A stretch of DNA of 30,098 bases from JANRKF01 sp964519595. Its GTDB lineage: Bacteria > Pseudomonadota > Alphaproteobacteria > Rickettsiales > SXRF01. A program made the position numbers and the translations under genes. Position 1 is the first letter of the stretch. The number at the start of each line of letters is the position of its first letter. The stretch covers positions 1-30,098 of the forward strand of contig CAZFJN010000024.1 of NCBI GenBank assembly GCA_964519595.1. Reading direction: 5' to 3'. Positions 1 to 7,264 of the stretch are shown here, piece after piece. The notes beneath the pieces were generated by a model that did not search any database, was not told the origin of the DNA, and saw only the letters and a program-made list of their open reading frames with translations.

Positions 1-8
1 TAAAGGTC

Positions 9-99
9 TGGCGGACAGGGCGGGATTCGAACCCGCGAGACGGGTTCGCCGTCTACACACTTTCCAGGCGTGCGCCTTCGACCACTCGGCCACCTGTCC
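9..99 (-). tRNA. tRNA-Ser (anticodon GGA)
   Basis: Reading the minus strand, a seven-base acceptor stem GGACAGG pairs with CCTGTCC and is followed by discriminator G and an encoded CCA (the CCA lies at 9-11). The anticodon arm CACGC/GTGTG encloses the loop CTGGAAA, giving anticodon GGA, which reads UCC and UCU serine codons. A long variable arm (GACGG...CCGTC type) and the T-arm GCGGGTTCGAATCCCGC are present, as expected of a class II serine tRNA. The gene is complete. tRNA-Ser genes are frequent integration sites, but no integrase or duplicated 3' end is visible inside this window. Confidence 0.97.
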
Positions 100-302
100 T
101 TCGATAATATGAAGCGGTGTTAGTAATTTACCTTCTTTCTTGCATATAATCGCCTTACGCGCTTATCATGATTCGGCGCTCAGTCAAGCATTACCATGCA
201 TACTACGCAGATCACAGGCCTAAATACATTTTAAATCGAACACATGACAGAAAAATTGGAACTAATTGAAAACATGAATAAGGCATTAGATAATCTATAC
301 TG

Positions 303-416
303 ATATCAATTCTACTTCTATGAAGTAGAATTGGTATGGAAACCGTGTGCCGAAAGCACCGGTTTCCCGCCGCGTAGCGGGCGAGACTTGCAATCTATTG
401 CTACGCAATAGATTGC
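303..416 (+). repeat. composite multi-hairpin intergenic repeat, copy 1
   Basis: Four consecutive inverted repeats sit in this non-coding stretch. The first is a 16-bp stem with one G-T pair (303-318/322-337). The second is an 8-bp stem GGAAACCG/CGGTTTCC (338-345/360-367), the third a short GC-rich stem CCCGC/GCGGG (366-370/377-381), and the fourth a perfect 11-bp stem that begins GCAATC and ends GATTGC (390-400/406-416). A related arrangement lies on the other strand between fliD and fliS (26654-26742): a GC-rich hairpin, a short spacer, then a GCAATC...GATTGC hairpin. This suggests a dispersed REP/BIME-like family. The remainder of the gene-free stretch 100-537 shows nothing else that I can name. 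Confidence 0.6.
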
Positions 417-537
417 GAAACAGTATGATAGAACGCAGCATCGCGATTACAGAATATATGCTGTAAGTAAATAGACAAATTACAGCTTATAAGGTGTAGA
501 GTTTGGTTTTTATTTGTGGATGTTGGTGTTTTGATAT

Positions 538-729
538 TAGACCTCTTTCAAAACGCTTAAATATTTGATTGTTATGACGTCATCCTTTGACTTGATCAAA
601 GGATCTTGTGCAACAGTAAAGAGATCCTTTGGTCAAGCCAAAGGATGACGATATGTTGTTATAGGAGTATACTGCAAAGTCATAATCAATATCGAAAATT
701 CACAAATATTTAGTTTCGAAAGAGGTCTA
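538..729. mobile_element. MITE-like element with 17-bp terminal inverted repeats
   Basis: The ends are TAGACCTCTTTCAAAAC (538-554) and the inverted copy of TAGACCTCTTTCGAAAC (713-729), matching at 16 of 17 positions. A TA dinucleotide lies at each extreme, which fits a transposon family that duplicates TA (IS630/Tc1-type or the TA-using IS5 subgroups). The 192-bp element has no coding potential, so it would depend on a transposase elsewhere in the genome. It contains a large nested palindrome (578-650). Its right end is two bases beyond the stop codon of the tail-like gene at 732-1832, so it may also end that transcript. Confidence 0.65.
578..650. repeat. nested palindrome inside the MITE-like element
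   Basis: Two 29-base arms (578-606 and 622-650) are inverted copies differing at two positions and separated by a 15-base loop. Each arm is itself an inverted repeat, built around ATCCTTTG...CAAAGGAT, so alternative cruciform or hairpin forms are possible. The arm follows the pattern GTCATCC-n-CTTGA-n-GGATC that I recognise as a common intergenic palindrome in alphaproteobacterial genomes. That recognition is from memory and was not searched. Confidence 0.75.
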
Positions 730-731
730 TT

Positions 732-1832
732 TTATAGAATTGTTGTGTAGTAGTTGGCTGATGATCCGCCGCCGCCTGCTCCGTCATCTATTTTGTCGAA
801 GATTAGGCCTATTGCTGGGGTTCTGGTGTTTGAGTCGGTCCAGCTTGTTCCGTTGTGGGTTGCCAGCATGAAGTTTTTTCCTCCGCATAGTGCTTCGAGG
901 CGGTCATTATCTTCGGCGGTGAAGTCATACATAGTGATTGCCGTGCCGGTTGTTGGCTCGAATGACAGATAATAGTTGGTGTTGGCGGCCAGATCGACAA
1001 ACGTATCGAAGGTGAAGAAATTCACTGCGGCGGAGGTGTTGTTGGCGCTGAGCTGGTCAGTATCTATGGAGATATTGGAAAGGACAGTTGTGCCGTCGGC
1101 GGCGTAGAGGACAATATCAAAAGCGTTGCTGGCGGCGGGAATCATATGCGCCCAGCATCCCTCAGCGCGGACTGGCGCGGGGATTTGGAATTTGGCGGCG
1201 ATACGGCGTGTGCCAGTGGCGTTGGTGATTGCCGAGGTGGTGATGGTTTTATAAGGGAATACACCGTAAATCGGCACATAATTTGGTGAATCACTATATT
1301 TAACGGTAAATTGCGGCACGATATTCACGCCGAGTTTAGCCGCGCCAGTGCCAGTATCAGCCACGCCATAGGCGCTTGTAACCGCCGAGCGGCTGTAGGA
1401 AGAAAGCTGGACGTTAGTGACAGTGGTGAAGGAGCTGACCTTGACCACTAGTGCTACAACATCGCCGATAGTTACGGAGGCATTGGCGGTTAGAGCGGTT
1501 GAGAACCATTTCGCATCATCATTAAAAGCAAGAGTTTGCGAACCGTTAGTATTAGTTGCCCACAACGTGCCGCTGGGAAGTCCGGTGGCGGCGCTTACTG
1601 TTTCCACGCGACAATCCATAACTGCCGAGCCGGACGCGCCAGCAACTGCGTTGACGTAATATTCAAGATGAGAAATATCGCCAGTGCGCGGTGCGCGGAA
1701 GATCAGCGCCAGATATTCGCCAACTGCGTCAAGAGTGGTAGTTGATGAAGCCGGAGAATTCGCGCCCTGATTGATCAGAGTTGGAACAGGCCAGGTCAGA
1801 GGGGTGGCAAATATTTGCAGGGTCATATTCAA
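732..1832 (-). CDS. phage tail-associated/structural protein, Ser/Thr/Ala-rich
   Basis: A 366-residue protein without cysteine-rich, enzymatic or membrane motifs. It is dominated by Ser, Thr, Ala, Asn and Val in alternating patterns typical of beta-rich phage tail or receptor-binding proteins. It ends with a Gly/Ser linker (GAGGGGSS) and the short tail ANYYTTIL. A similar GGGGSS linker occurs near the N-terminus of the neighbouring 264-residue protein, which ties the two genes together. The start ATG overlaps the stop of the upstream 73-residue gene by four bases, implying translational coupling. I do not recognise a named family. Assignment to a tail or fibre role rests on composition and on the tail-fibre-like gene two positions upstream. 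An adhesin is the main alternative. Confidence 0.6.
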   Translation of the reverse strand: MNMTLQIFATPLTWPVPTLINQGANSPASSTTTLDAVGEYLALIFRAPRTGDISHLEYYVNAVAGASGSAVMDCRVETVSAATGLPSGTLWATNTNGSQTLAFNDDAKWFSTALTANASVTIGDVVALVVKVSSFTTVTNVQLSSYSRSAVTSAYGVADTGTGAAKLGVNIVPQFTVKYSDSPNYVPIYGVFPYKTITTSAITNATGTRRIAAKFQIPAPVRAEGCWAHMIPAASNAFDIVLYAADGTTVLSNISIDTDQLSANNTSAAVNFFTFDTFVDLAANTNYYLSFEPTTGTAITMYDFTAEDNDRLEALCGGKNFMLATHNGTSWTDSNTRTPAIGLIFDKIDDGAGGGGSSANYYTTIL

Positions 1833-2050
1833 GCCTCCAGAGCAGTTTTAAGCGACTGCCAGTCGGAATGTTCATATTGATTGAGAAGATATTTCAGATA
1901 ATCCATTGCCAGATCTCCGGAGCTATCTCCGAAGAAGAAAGAATTATACTCAAGGCCTTTGACGGTTTTATTGACAGAAATGACATCAAAGGAAATATCT
2001 GCATGATGTCCTCCTTCGCAAATTTCCATAATATTGATATTGCTGATCAT
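1829..2050 (-). CDS. small hypothetical protein in the tail-like operon
   Basis: A 73-residue acidic protein of unknown function with no signal peptide or membrane segment. The ATG at 2050 is preceded by a good ribosome-binding site (AGGAAGG about 10 bases upstream). The stop overlaps the start of the following 366-residue gene by four bases, and the gap to the upstream 264-residue gene is 45 bases, so it belongs to the same transcript. Its position between two structural-type genes would fit a small assembly chaperone or accessory factor, but nothing in the sequence proves this. Confidence 0.6.
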   Translation of the reverse strand: MISNINIMEICEGGHHADISFDVISVNKTVKGLEYNSFFFGDSSGDLAMDYLKYLLNQYEHSDWQSLKTALEA

Positions 2051-2095
2051 TGTTTTATACCTTCCTGCGGAGTGCGAATTTCCCGATTGTTATTT

Positions 2096-2890
2096 TTATG
2101 CCGTGATTAAAATTGTGCCGCGCAGATTGGCGGCGCTGGAATTACTCGACAAAACAACAGTTACCTCATCGCCGACGGCAACGCTGTTAGCGCCGCTGGC
2201 TGTTGCGTCTTGTGATGTGGAGGTTACGGCGATTGCTGATAAGCCAGTGACATTTGTGCCGTTGATTTTAACGGCGGCGGTGATTGTTCCGGCGGAGGTT
2301 TGAATATTCTGCACGCTATCTATAGTGAAGGCGAATGGCGCGTAAGTGGTGAGATAGAGCGTATCATTACCAGGAGTGACCGCGCCGAAGATAATAGCGC
2401 GAGAGGAAACACCTAAAGTAACGCGCTGTGCGGCGGCGGTGGAATCATCAATTAAAGCTCGCCCTGCTGCGGTGCAGGTTATTTCCTCAACATCGCCAGA
2501 TCCTGAACTGAGGCGGCCAAGCAGCTTGTCAGTAGCGGAGACATTTTGCATTTTAGCGTAAGTTACCGCGTCATTGGCGATTTGCGAAGTTGCTACCGTG
2601 CCGGTTAATTGCGAAGTGGCAATGGCAAGGGCAGCCTGATGCTGTGTGACGTTGCTGGCGGCAATTCGCGCATCGGCAAAAGTGCCGCTGGTGATGTCTG
2701 ACGTTGCGTGAGTATGTCCGAGTTGTGAATAGCGTGCGTCGCCGCGGCTTTGGTTGTAATATTGCGCGTGATCATCATCGGCAAGGCCGGAAAGCGCGCC
2801 GTGATCGCTAGAGCCGCCGCCGCCAGCCGGGCCTTGTACGCCTACTGTTACAACTTGTATTTCTGTGTCAGTAACGGTAACGGTTGTCAT
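2096..2890 (-). CDS. phage tail fibre-like protein
   Basis: A 264-residue protein. Near the N-terminus is a collagen-like GPAGGGGSS stretch followed by HGALSGLADDDHAQYYNQ, the 'L-x-GL-x-DDDH-x-QY' signature common in phage tail fibres and collar proteins. The shaft-like segment YSQLGHTHATSDITSGTF is also typical of fibres. The middle (residues about 75-150) has the repetitive IANDAVTYAKMQNVSATD pattern seen in many fibre shafts. The C-terminal third is a Ser/Thr/Val-rich beta domain that could be the receptor-binding tip. The ATG overlaps the stop of the upstream gene by four bases (2887-2890). A trimeric fibre is the likely structure. Host range role or target is unknown. Confidence 0.75.
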   Translation of the reverse strand: MTTVTVTDTEIQVVTVGVQGPAGGGGSSDHGALSGLADDDHAQYYNQSRGDARYSQLGHTHATSDITSGTFADARIAASNVTQHQAALAIATSQLTGTVATSQIANDAVTYAKMQNVSATDKLLGRLSSGSGDVEEITCTAAGRALIDDSTAAAQRVTLGVSSRAIIFGAVTPGNDTLYLTTYAPFAFTIDSVQNIQTSAGTITAAVKINGTNVTGLSAIAVTSTSQDATASGANSVAVGDEVTVVLSSNSSAANLRGTILITA

Positions 2891-3243
2891 CGTGTAACCT
2901 CCCTGCTGATTATGATATTTCCTTCAAGCAGGCGCGTTACATTGCCGCCTGAGCTGATCAGCTCAAGATCATAAACCCCTCCGGCTTCACTTAGCAAAGC
3001 CGTGTCGGCGGCGCTGATGGAAAGGGTGATTGTGCCTAAAGCTCCGCCGAGGGCAATGCGGCTATTTTCCGTGGTGAGAGTTAAAAAAGCAGTTTCGGAA
3101 TCTTTGCTTACGCGCAAATGCATCCGCGATGTATAGCCTGATAGATTGATTGCCTGATCGTTTTCATCTTTCCAGGAGATGACATGTCCGAATGTCGCGC
3201 CCTGATAGATGGTAAAATCAAAAGATCCTGGTTGTGTGGTCAT
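2887..3243 (-). CDS. phage-type structural protein (baseplate/tail accessory)
   Basis: A 118-residue protein starting MTTQPGSFDFTIYQGATFG and continuing with a WKDENDQAINLSGYTSRMHL motif. This 'YQGATF...W.D..G..idLtGytarm' layout recurs in small phage proteins encoded next to tail fibre genes, and in N-terminal domains of some baseplate upper proteins. The start is an ATG with an AAGGAG ribosome-binding site. It is the first gene of a four-gene set and begins 81 bases after the fabH stop codon in the same direction. I see no clear terminator in that gap, so read-through from the lipid operon is possible. The family call is from motif memory and no search was made. Confidence 0.7.
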   Translation of the reverse strand: MTTQPGSFDFTIYQGATFGHVISWKDENDQAINLSGYTSRMHLRVSKDSETAFLTLTTENSRIALGGALGTITLSISAADTALLSEAGGVYDLELISSGGNVTRLLEGNIIISREVTR

Positions 3244-3324
3244 ATCTGCGTCTCCTTGATATAACCAACAATAACCTGAGATGATGCTGTCACAAAAGCA
3301 GGGTAAGTATTTTTATTTTTTCAG

Positions 3325-4293
3325 CTACCAGCGGATTATGGTGCAACCCCAGGTGAGTCCTGCACCTAAGGCCGGACAGGCGATTATGTCATCCGGCTTG
3401 ATCAGCTTATTCATAACACCGTGATAAAGCGCCAGAGGAATTGAGGCGGCGGAGGTGTTAGCATGTTGATCAACGGTTGAGATTACACGCTCAGCGCCAA
3501 TTCCCAGTTTTTGCGCGACGCTGGCCAGAATGCGCTGATTTGCCTGATGCGGAACTAGCCAATTTATATCAGCAACGCTTAGTCCGGCATCGGCAAGAGC
3601 GATTTCCGTTGCTTGTGGCATTTTTATGCTGGCATGGCGGAATATTTCTTTTCCCAGCATGGTGAGATAGCCGGAATCTTTAGTTCTGGAAACTCCGCCA
3701 GTGGTGTTTAACTGATGAAGATACGCGCCGTCAGAAAAAATCCGGCTGGAGAGAATTCCGCGTGAATTATTTTGCGCTGATTCAGCGGAAAGAAGCACAC
3801 AAGCCGCGCCGTCGCCGAATAGCACACAAGTTGAACGATCCTGCCAGTTCATAATCCGCGAGTAAGTTTCCGCGCCAATTACTAAAATCCGCCGCGCCGC
3901 GCCGCTTATTATGAAGGAATTTGCGGTAGTCATGGCAAAAACAAAACCACTGCAGGCGGCATTCATATCAAAAGCAGCAGCGTTTTTCGCGCCGATCATG
4001 TGAGAAACTCTGGTTGCGGTTGCCGGCATGGTATCATCCGGCGTGGTGGTGGCGACAATTATCAGATCAATGGTTTCTGCGTCAATCTGCGCTGCTGATA
4101 AGGCATCACGCGCGGCGGCGGAGGCCAGATCAGAGGTAAATTCATTAGCTGCAGCAATGTGGCGCTGTTTGATTCCGGTTCGTTCAACAATCCATTCATG
4201 GCTAGTGCCAAGAGCCGGATCAAGATCAGAATTATGAACTATTCTGGCCGGAAGCGCTGCGCCTATTGCAATTATTTTAGCTCTTACCGTCAA
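3325..4293 (-). CDS. fabH: 3-oxoacyl-[acyl-carrier-protein] synthase III
   Basis: FabH condenses acetyl-CoA with malonyl-ACP to start type II fatty acid synthesis in the cytoplasm. The 322-residue length is normal for the family. The thiolase-fold catalytic triad is visible: Cys114 in NAACSGFVFA, His249 in WLVPHQANQRI and Asn279 in HANTS. The glycine-rich C-terminal end (ALGAGLTWG) is also standard. The start is a TTG whose last two bases lie inside the TGA stop of plsX (shared bases 4290-4293), with GGAGAGG a few bases upstream, so translation is coupled to plsX. In many alphaproteobacteria ihfA follows fabH; here a tail-like gene set follows instead. Confidence 0.96.
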   Translation of the reverse strand: MTVRAKIIAIGAALPARIVHNSDLDPALGTSHEWIVERTGIKQRHIAAANEFTSDLASAAARDALSAAQIDAETIDLIIVATTTPDDTMPATATRVSHMIGAKNAAAFDMNAACSGFVFAMTTANSFIISGAARRILVIGAETYSRIMNWQDRSTCVLFGDGAACVLLSAESAQNNSRGILSSRIFSDGAYLHQLNTTGGVSRTKDSGYLTMLGKEIFRHASIKMPQATEIALADAGLSVADINWLVPHQANQRILASVAQKLGIGAERVISTVDQHANTSAASIPLALYHGVMNKLIKPDDIIACPALGAGLTWGCTIIRW

Positions 4294-5354
4294 TTTGCCT
4301 CTCCTTCAACTGCCGGAAAATCAAGAGCGCTTTGTGTTGAAATGGCGATTTCCTGTGTGATGCGCGTGTTTATATTATGCACGACAAGATCAATCGCTAC
4401 AGAAATAGCATTGCAGAAGCTATAAGCATCTGCGCCGCCGTGACTTTTGACACAAATTCCGTTTAAGCCAAGAAACATAGCACCATTGCGCTTGCGGTCA
4501 TCGAGCTTGTCAGTTACCGCGCGCATAACGCCGCTGGCTAAAAAACCGGCAATTTTAGCGCCGAATGAGCTGGTAAAAGCGTCTTTCAGATATGTACGAA
4601 TAAGGCGTGCTACTCCTTCCGCGGTTTTAAGCGCGATATTTCCGGTAAAACCATCGGAAACCACTACATCAACAATGCCCTTGGTAATATCATTACCTTC
4701 AATAAAACCCTGAAAATTAAGTTTAAGAGATGATGATTTAAGCAGCTTTGCCGCTTCCTTTATTTCTTCGCGTCCCTTTAATTCTTCCGCGCCTATATTA
4801 AGCAGGCCAATGCGCGGACGGTTAAGACCAAGAACTGCCCTCGCAAACGCATCGCCCATAATTGCGAAACGATATAAATCCGCCGCGCCTGATTCAACAT
4901 TAGCGCCTAAATCAAGCATCACACATTCACCGCGCAGAGTTGGAAATAAAGCGGCAATTGCCGGACGAGAAACTCCCGGCAAGGTTCGCAGAATAAGTTT
5001 AGACATTGCCATTAAAGCGCCAGTATTGCCGGCGGAGACCACCGCGCAGGCGCGTCCCTGCTCTACCGCTTTAATCGAAAGCCACATGCTTGATTGCTGA
5101 CCGCGCCGCACGGCTTGTGAGGGTTTGTCATCATTGCTGATTGACTGTGTAGTATGAATAATCTCACATGCGCCAGCCAGCCTTGGCAGAGAAAGTAGCA
5201 GCGGATCGAGTTCCAGCTTATTGCCAAACAGTAGAAATTTAATGCCCGGATGACGAATTAAAGCCTGTTCCGCGCCGCGCAAAACGCTGCCTGGAGCATT
5301 GTCGCCGCCCATAGCGTCAAGAGCAATAGGTTGTTGCAGCTTGCCCGTAGCCAT
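4290..5354 (-). CDS. plsX: phosphate acyltransferase PlsX
   Basis: PlsX converts acyl-ACP and phosphate to acyl-phosphate, the donor for PlsY in phospholipid synthesis. The 354-residue protein opens with the diagnostic ALDAMGGDNAPGSVLRGAEQ block. It also has the family segments VSAGNTGALMAMS (residues about 105-117), MLDLGANVE and VVSDGFTGNIALKTAEG. It follows rpmF by 16 bases and overlaps fabH by four, the usual rpmF-plsX-fabH order. The ribosome-binding site is weak, suggesting coupling to rpmF translation. The last 20 residues are polar and variable. Confidence 0.97.
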   Translation of the reverse strand: MATGKLQQPIALDAMGGDNAPGSVLRGAEQALIRHPGIKFLLFGNKLELDPLLLSLPRLAGACEIIHTTQSISNDDKPSQAVRRGQQSSMWLSIKAVEQGRACAVVSAGNTGALMAMSKLILRTLPGVSRPAIAALFPTLRGECVMLDLGANVESGAADLYRFAIMGDAFARAVLGLNRPRIGLLNIGAEELKGREEIKEAAKLLKSSSLKLNFQGFIEGNDITKGIVDVVVSDGFTGNIALKTAEGVARLIRTYLKDAFTSSFGAKIAGFLASGVMRAVTDKLDDRKRNGAMFLGLNGICVKSHGGADAYSFCNAISVAIDLVVHNINTRITQEIAISTQSALDFPAVEGEAN

Positions 5355-5370
5355 GGTCTGGCTTTACAAA

Positions 5371-5553
5371 TTATCGATTCACCTTGGATTTCGTAACCTG
5401 ACGACCATTATAATAGCCGTCTGCGGAAACGTGATGTGGGCGCTTCAGCTCGCCGGTTGTTTTATCTTCGCCAACTGTGGTTTTGCCAAGCGCGTGGTGA
5501 GAGCGGCGCATATTGCGGCGAGAAGGAGAAGTTTTTCTTTTTGGTACAGCCAT
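5371..5553 (-). CDS. rpmF: 50S ribosomal protein L32
   Basis: A 60-residue basic protein starting MAVPKRKTSPSRRNMRRSHH, which is the L32 signature, and lacking the zinc-binding cysteine pairs of some L32 variants. It is a large-subunit protein near the peptidyl-transferase exit side. AAAGGA precedes the ATG. It leads the operon with plsX and fabH. The 166-base upstream gap (5554-5719) is AT-rich with several CATATA-type repeats and must hold the operon promoter, but no single -35/-10 pair stands out. Confidence 0.97.
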   Translation of the reverse strand: MAVPKRKTSPSRRNMRRSHHALGKTTVGEDKTTGELKRPHHVSADGYYNGRQVTKSKVNR

Positions 5554-5719
5554 GATCGTGATCCTTTAATTTATTTTGATATTTTTTCTGCTTATCTAAT
5601 GTATCAAAGCATATATAAGCATATACAAACATATATCTTACAAAGATCTTACAGAAAAAATGCAAGCTGCTTTTATACAGAAAGAAAACATCTAAGAAAA
5701 GTGGTATTTTGTCTGAAAA

Positions 5720-7246
5720 TTATTTTATTACCACAAAAATAGCTGAATTTCCGCGTAATACATTCAATAATAATGATTTTTTATTATTTTCTGCCGCCCT
5801 GACTGCTTCTTTTGGCGTTGAAACCGGCTGGCGGTTTACTGAGATTATGATGTCACCAGGGCGTAGTCCGGCGGCGGCGGCCTGACTTTCCGGATCTACC
5901 GCCACAATCTGCACGCCGCGCTTATTGTCTGCAGAGCGCGAGTTAAGCTCAACAGCGCCAAGAGTTGCGCCTTTTAATTCAAAGACCTTTCCAGATTTGT
6001 CCGCAGCGGCGGCATTTTCACCATTGCCGCGCTTGCCGATTACCGCCGTTAGAGTGTCACGCATTCCGCCCTGGCGCAGAACTTCCATTTTAATCTGATC
6101 GCCGACATGCAACATGCCAATGCGATTGCGTAAATCACTAGCGCCGCGAACCGCAGAACCATTTAAGGAAACAACAATATCTCCTTCCTTAAGGCCAGAT
6201 TTTTCAGCGCTTGAACCTTGCTCAACCTGAGCAACCAGAGCGCCTTCATCAATTTTGATTTCCATTGCCTCGGCTATTTCAGGAGTTATATCCTGAATAT
6301 GAACGCCAAGCCGGCCGCGTTCAATGCTGCCTTTGGAAACAAGCTGTTGCATAATTTCTCCGGCCATTGCAACCGGAATAGCAAAACCAATTCCGACATT
6401 GCCGCCGGAGCGCGATAAAATAGCAGTATTAATTCCAACCAGCTCGCCGCGCAGATTTATCAAAGCGCCGCCGGAATTTCCCGGATTAATCGCCGCGTCT
6501 GTTTGAATAAAATTCTCATAACCTTCAATGCCTAGGCCATTGCGATCAAGTGCGCTGACTATGCCGGAAGTTACCGTCTGGCCAATTCCGAAAGGATTGC
6601 CAATAGCAATTACAAAATCGCCAACTTGTAATTTTCCGCTATCGCCTATTTTCAGCGAGGTCAGATTGTCAGCTTTTATTTTCAAAACCGCAATGTCTGT
6701 TTCTTCATCGCGGCCAAGAAGCTGCGCTTTTATGCGCCGCTTATCCTTTAAATTCACATATATTTCATCAGCTTCCTTAACCACATGGTTGTTGGTTATT
6801 ACATAACCTTTTTCCGCATCAACTATAACTCCTGAGCCAACGCTTTGCACCTCGCGTTCCGCCTTAGGCATATTGGGAAACTGAAATTGGAAAAACTGCC
6901 GGAAAATCGGATCATCCATAAGCGGATTAGCGGCAACGCGAACTTTGGTTTTAGTAGAAATATTTACCACTGCCGGAGTTACTTTTTTAAGCAAAGGCGC
7001 AAGTGAAGGCAGATTATCAGCAGAATTTTCTGAAGAAGAATTGTCTGTAGACGAGATATTTTCAGATGATTTATCAGCAGAAGATTTATCAAAAAACATT
7101 GAAAAAGGAACTGCCGCCGCCGCATAATGCGGCGTAAATACAGCGCATAATGCAAAAGATAATATAGGAAATAAGGCAAGCAGTAATTTGTTATGTAAAA
7201 AAAAGTTATGTAAAAAAAAGCCTGATGGAAAAACTGCATTTTTCAT
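5720..7246 (-). CDS. periplasmic serine protease, Do/DegP (HtrA) family
   Basis: An envelope protease-chaperone that degrades misfolded periplasmic proteins. Of 508 residues, an N-terminal hydrophobic signal segment (about residues 20-45) is followed by a Ser/Asp/Asn-rich linker (54-78). The trypsin-like domain has His154 (TNNHVV), Asp184 (EETDIAVL) and Ser258 (NPGNSGGAL). Two PDZ domains follow, at about 300-385 and 425-505, with GLRPGDIIISVN typical of the second. It starts 18 bases after the mrp stop and is probably co-transcribed with it. Oddities are a 15-bp tandem duplication in the signal peptide (FFLHN twice), each copy carrying an A8/T8 run, and the low-complexity linker. The exact paralogue (DegP, DegQ or DegS type) cannot be fixed, but two PDZ domains exclude DegS. 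Confidence 0.94.
   Translation of the reverse strand: MKNAVFPSGFFLHNFFLHNKLLLALFPILSFALCAVFTPHYAAAAVPFSMFFDKSSADKSSENISSTDNSSSENSADNLPSLAPLLKKVTPAVVNISTKTKVRVAANPLMDDPIFRQFFQFQFPNMPKAEREVQSVGSGVIVDAEKGYVITNNHVVKEADEIYVNLKDKRRIKAQLLGRDEETDIAVLKIKADNLTSLKIGDSGKLQVGDFVIAIGNPFGIGQTVTSGIVSALDRNGLGIEGYENFIQTDAAINPGNSGGALINLRGELVGINTAILSRSGGNVGIGFAIPVAMAGEIMQQLVSKGSIERGRLGVHIQDITPEIAEAMEIKIDEGALVAQVEQGSSAEKSGLKEGDIVVSLNGSAVRGASDLRNRIGMLHVGDQIKMEVLRQGGMRDTLTAVIGKRGNGENAAAADKSGKVFELKGATLGAVELNSRSADNKRGVQIVAVDPESQAAAAGLRPGDIIISVNRQPVSTPKEAVRAAENNKKSLLLNVLRGNSAIFVVIK
7190..7219. repeat. 15-bp perfect tandem duplication in protease signal peptide
   Basis: Two identical 15-base units GTTATGTAAAAAAAA (7190-7204 and 7205-7219, plus strand) encode the doubled FFLHN near the N-terminus of the DegP-like protein. 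The unit length keeps the reading frame. Each copy carries an eight-base homopolymer that could slip. Confidence 0.9.
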
Positions 7247-7264
7247 AACAACCTCAATAATTTT

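Noticed and set aside
100..3243. Complete prophage integrated at tRNA-Ser
   Set aside because: No integrase, att duplication, capsid, portal or lysis gene is visible; only tail-like genes are supported.
5299..5742. 147-residue plus-strand frame over the plsX start, rpmF and the rpmF promoter region
   Set aside because: It is antisense to rpmF and the plsX start, has no ribosome-binding site or motif, and both overlapped genes are certain.
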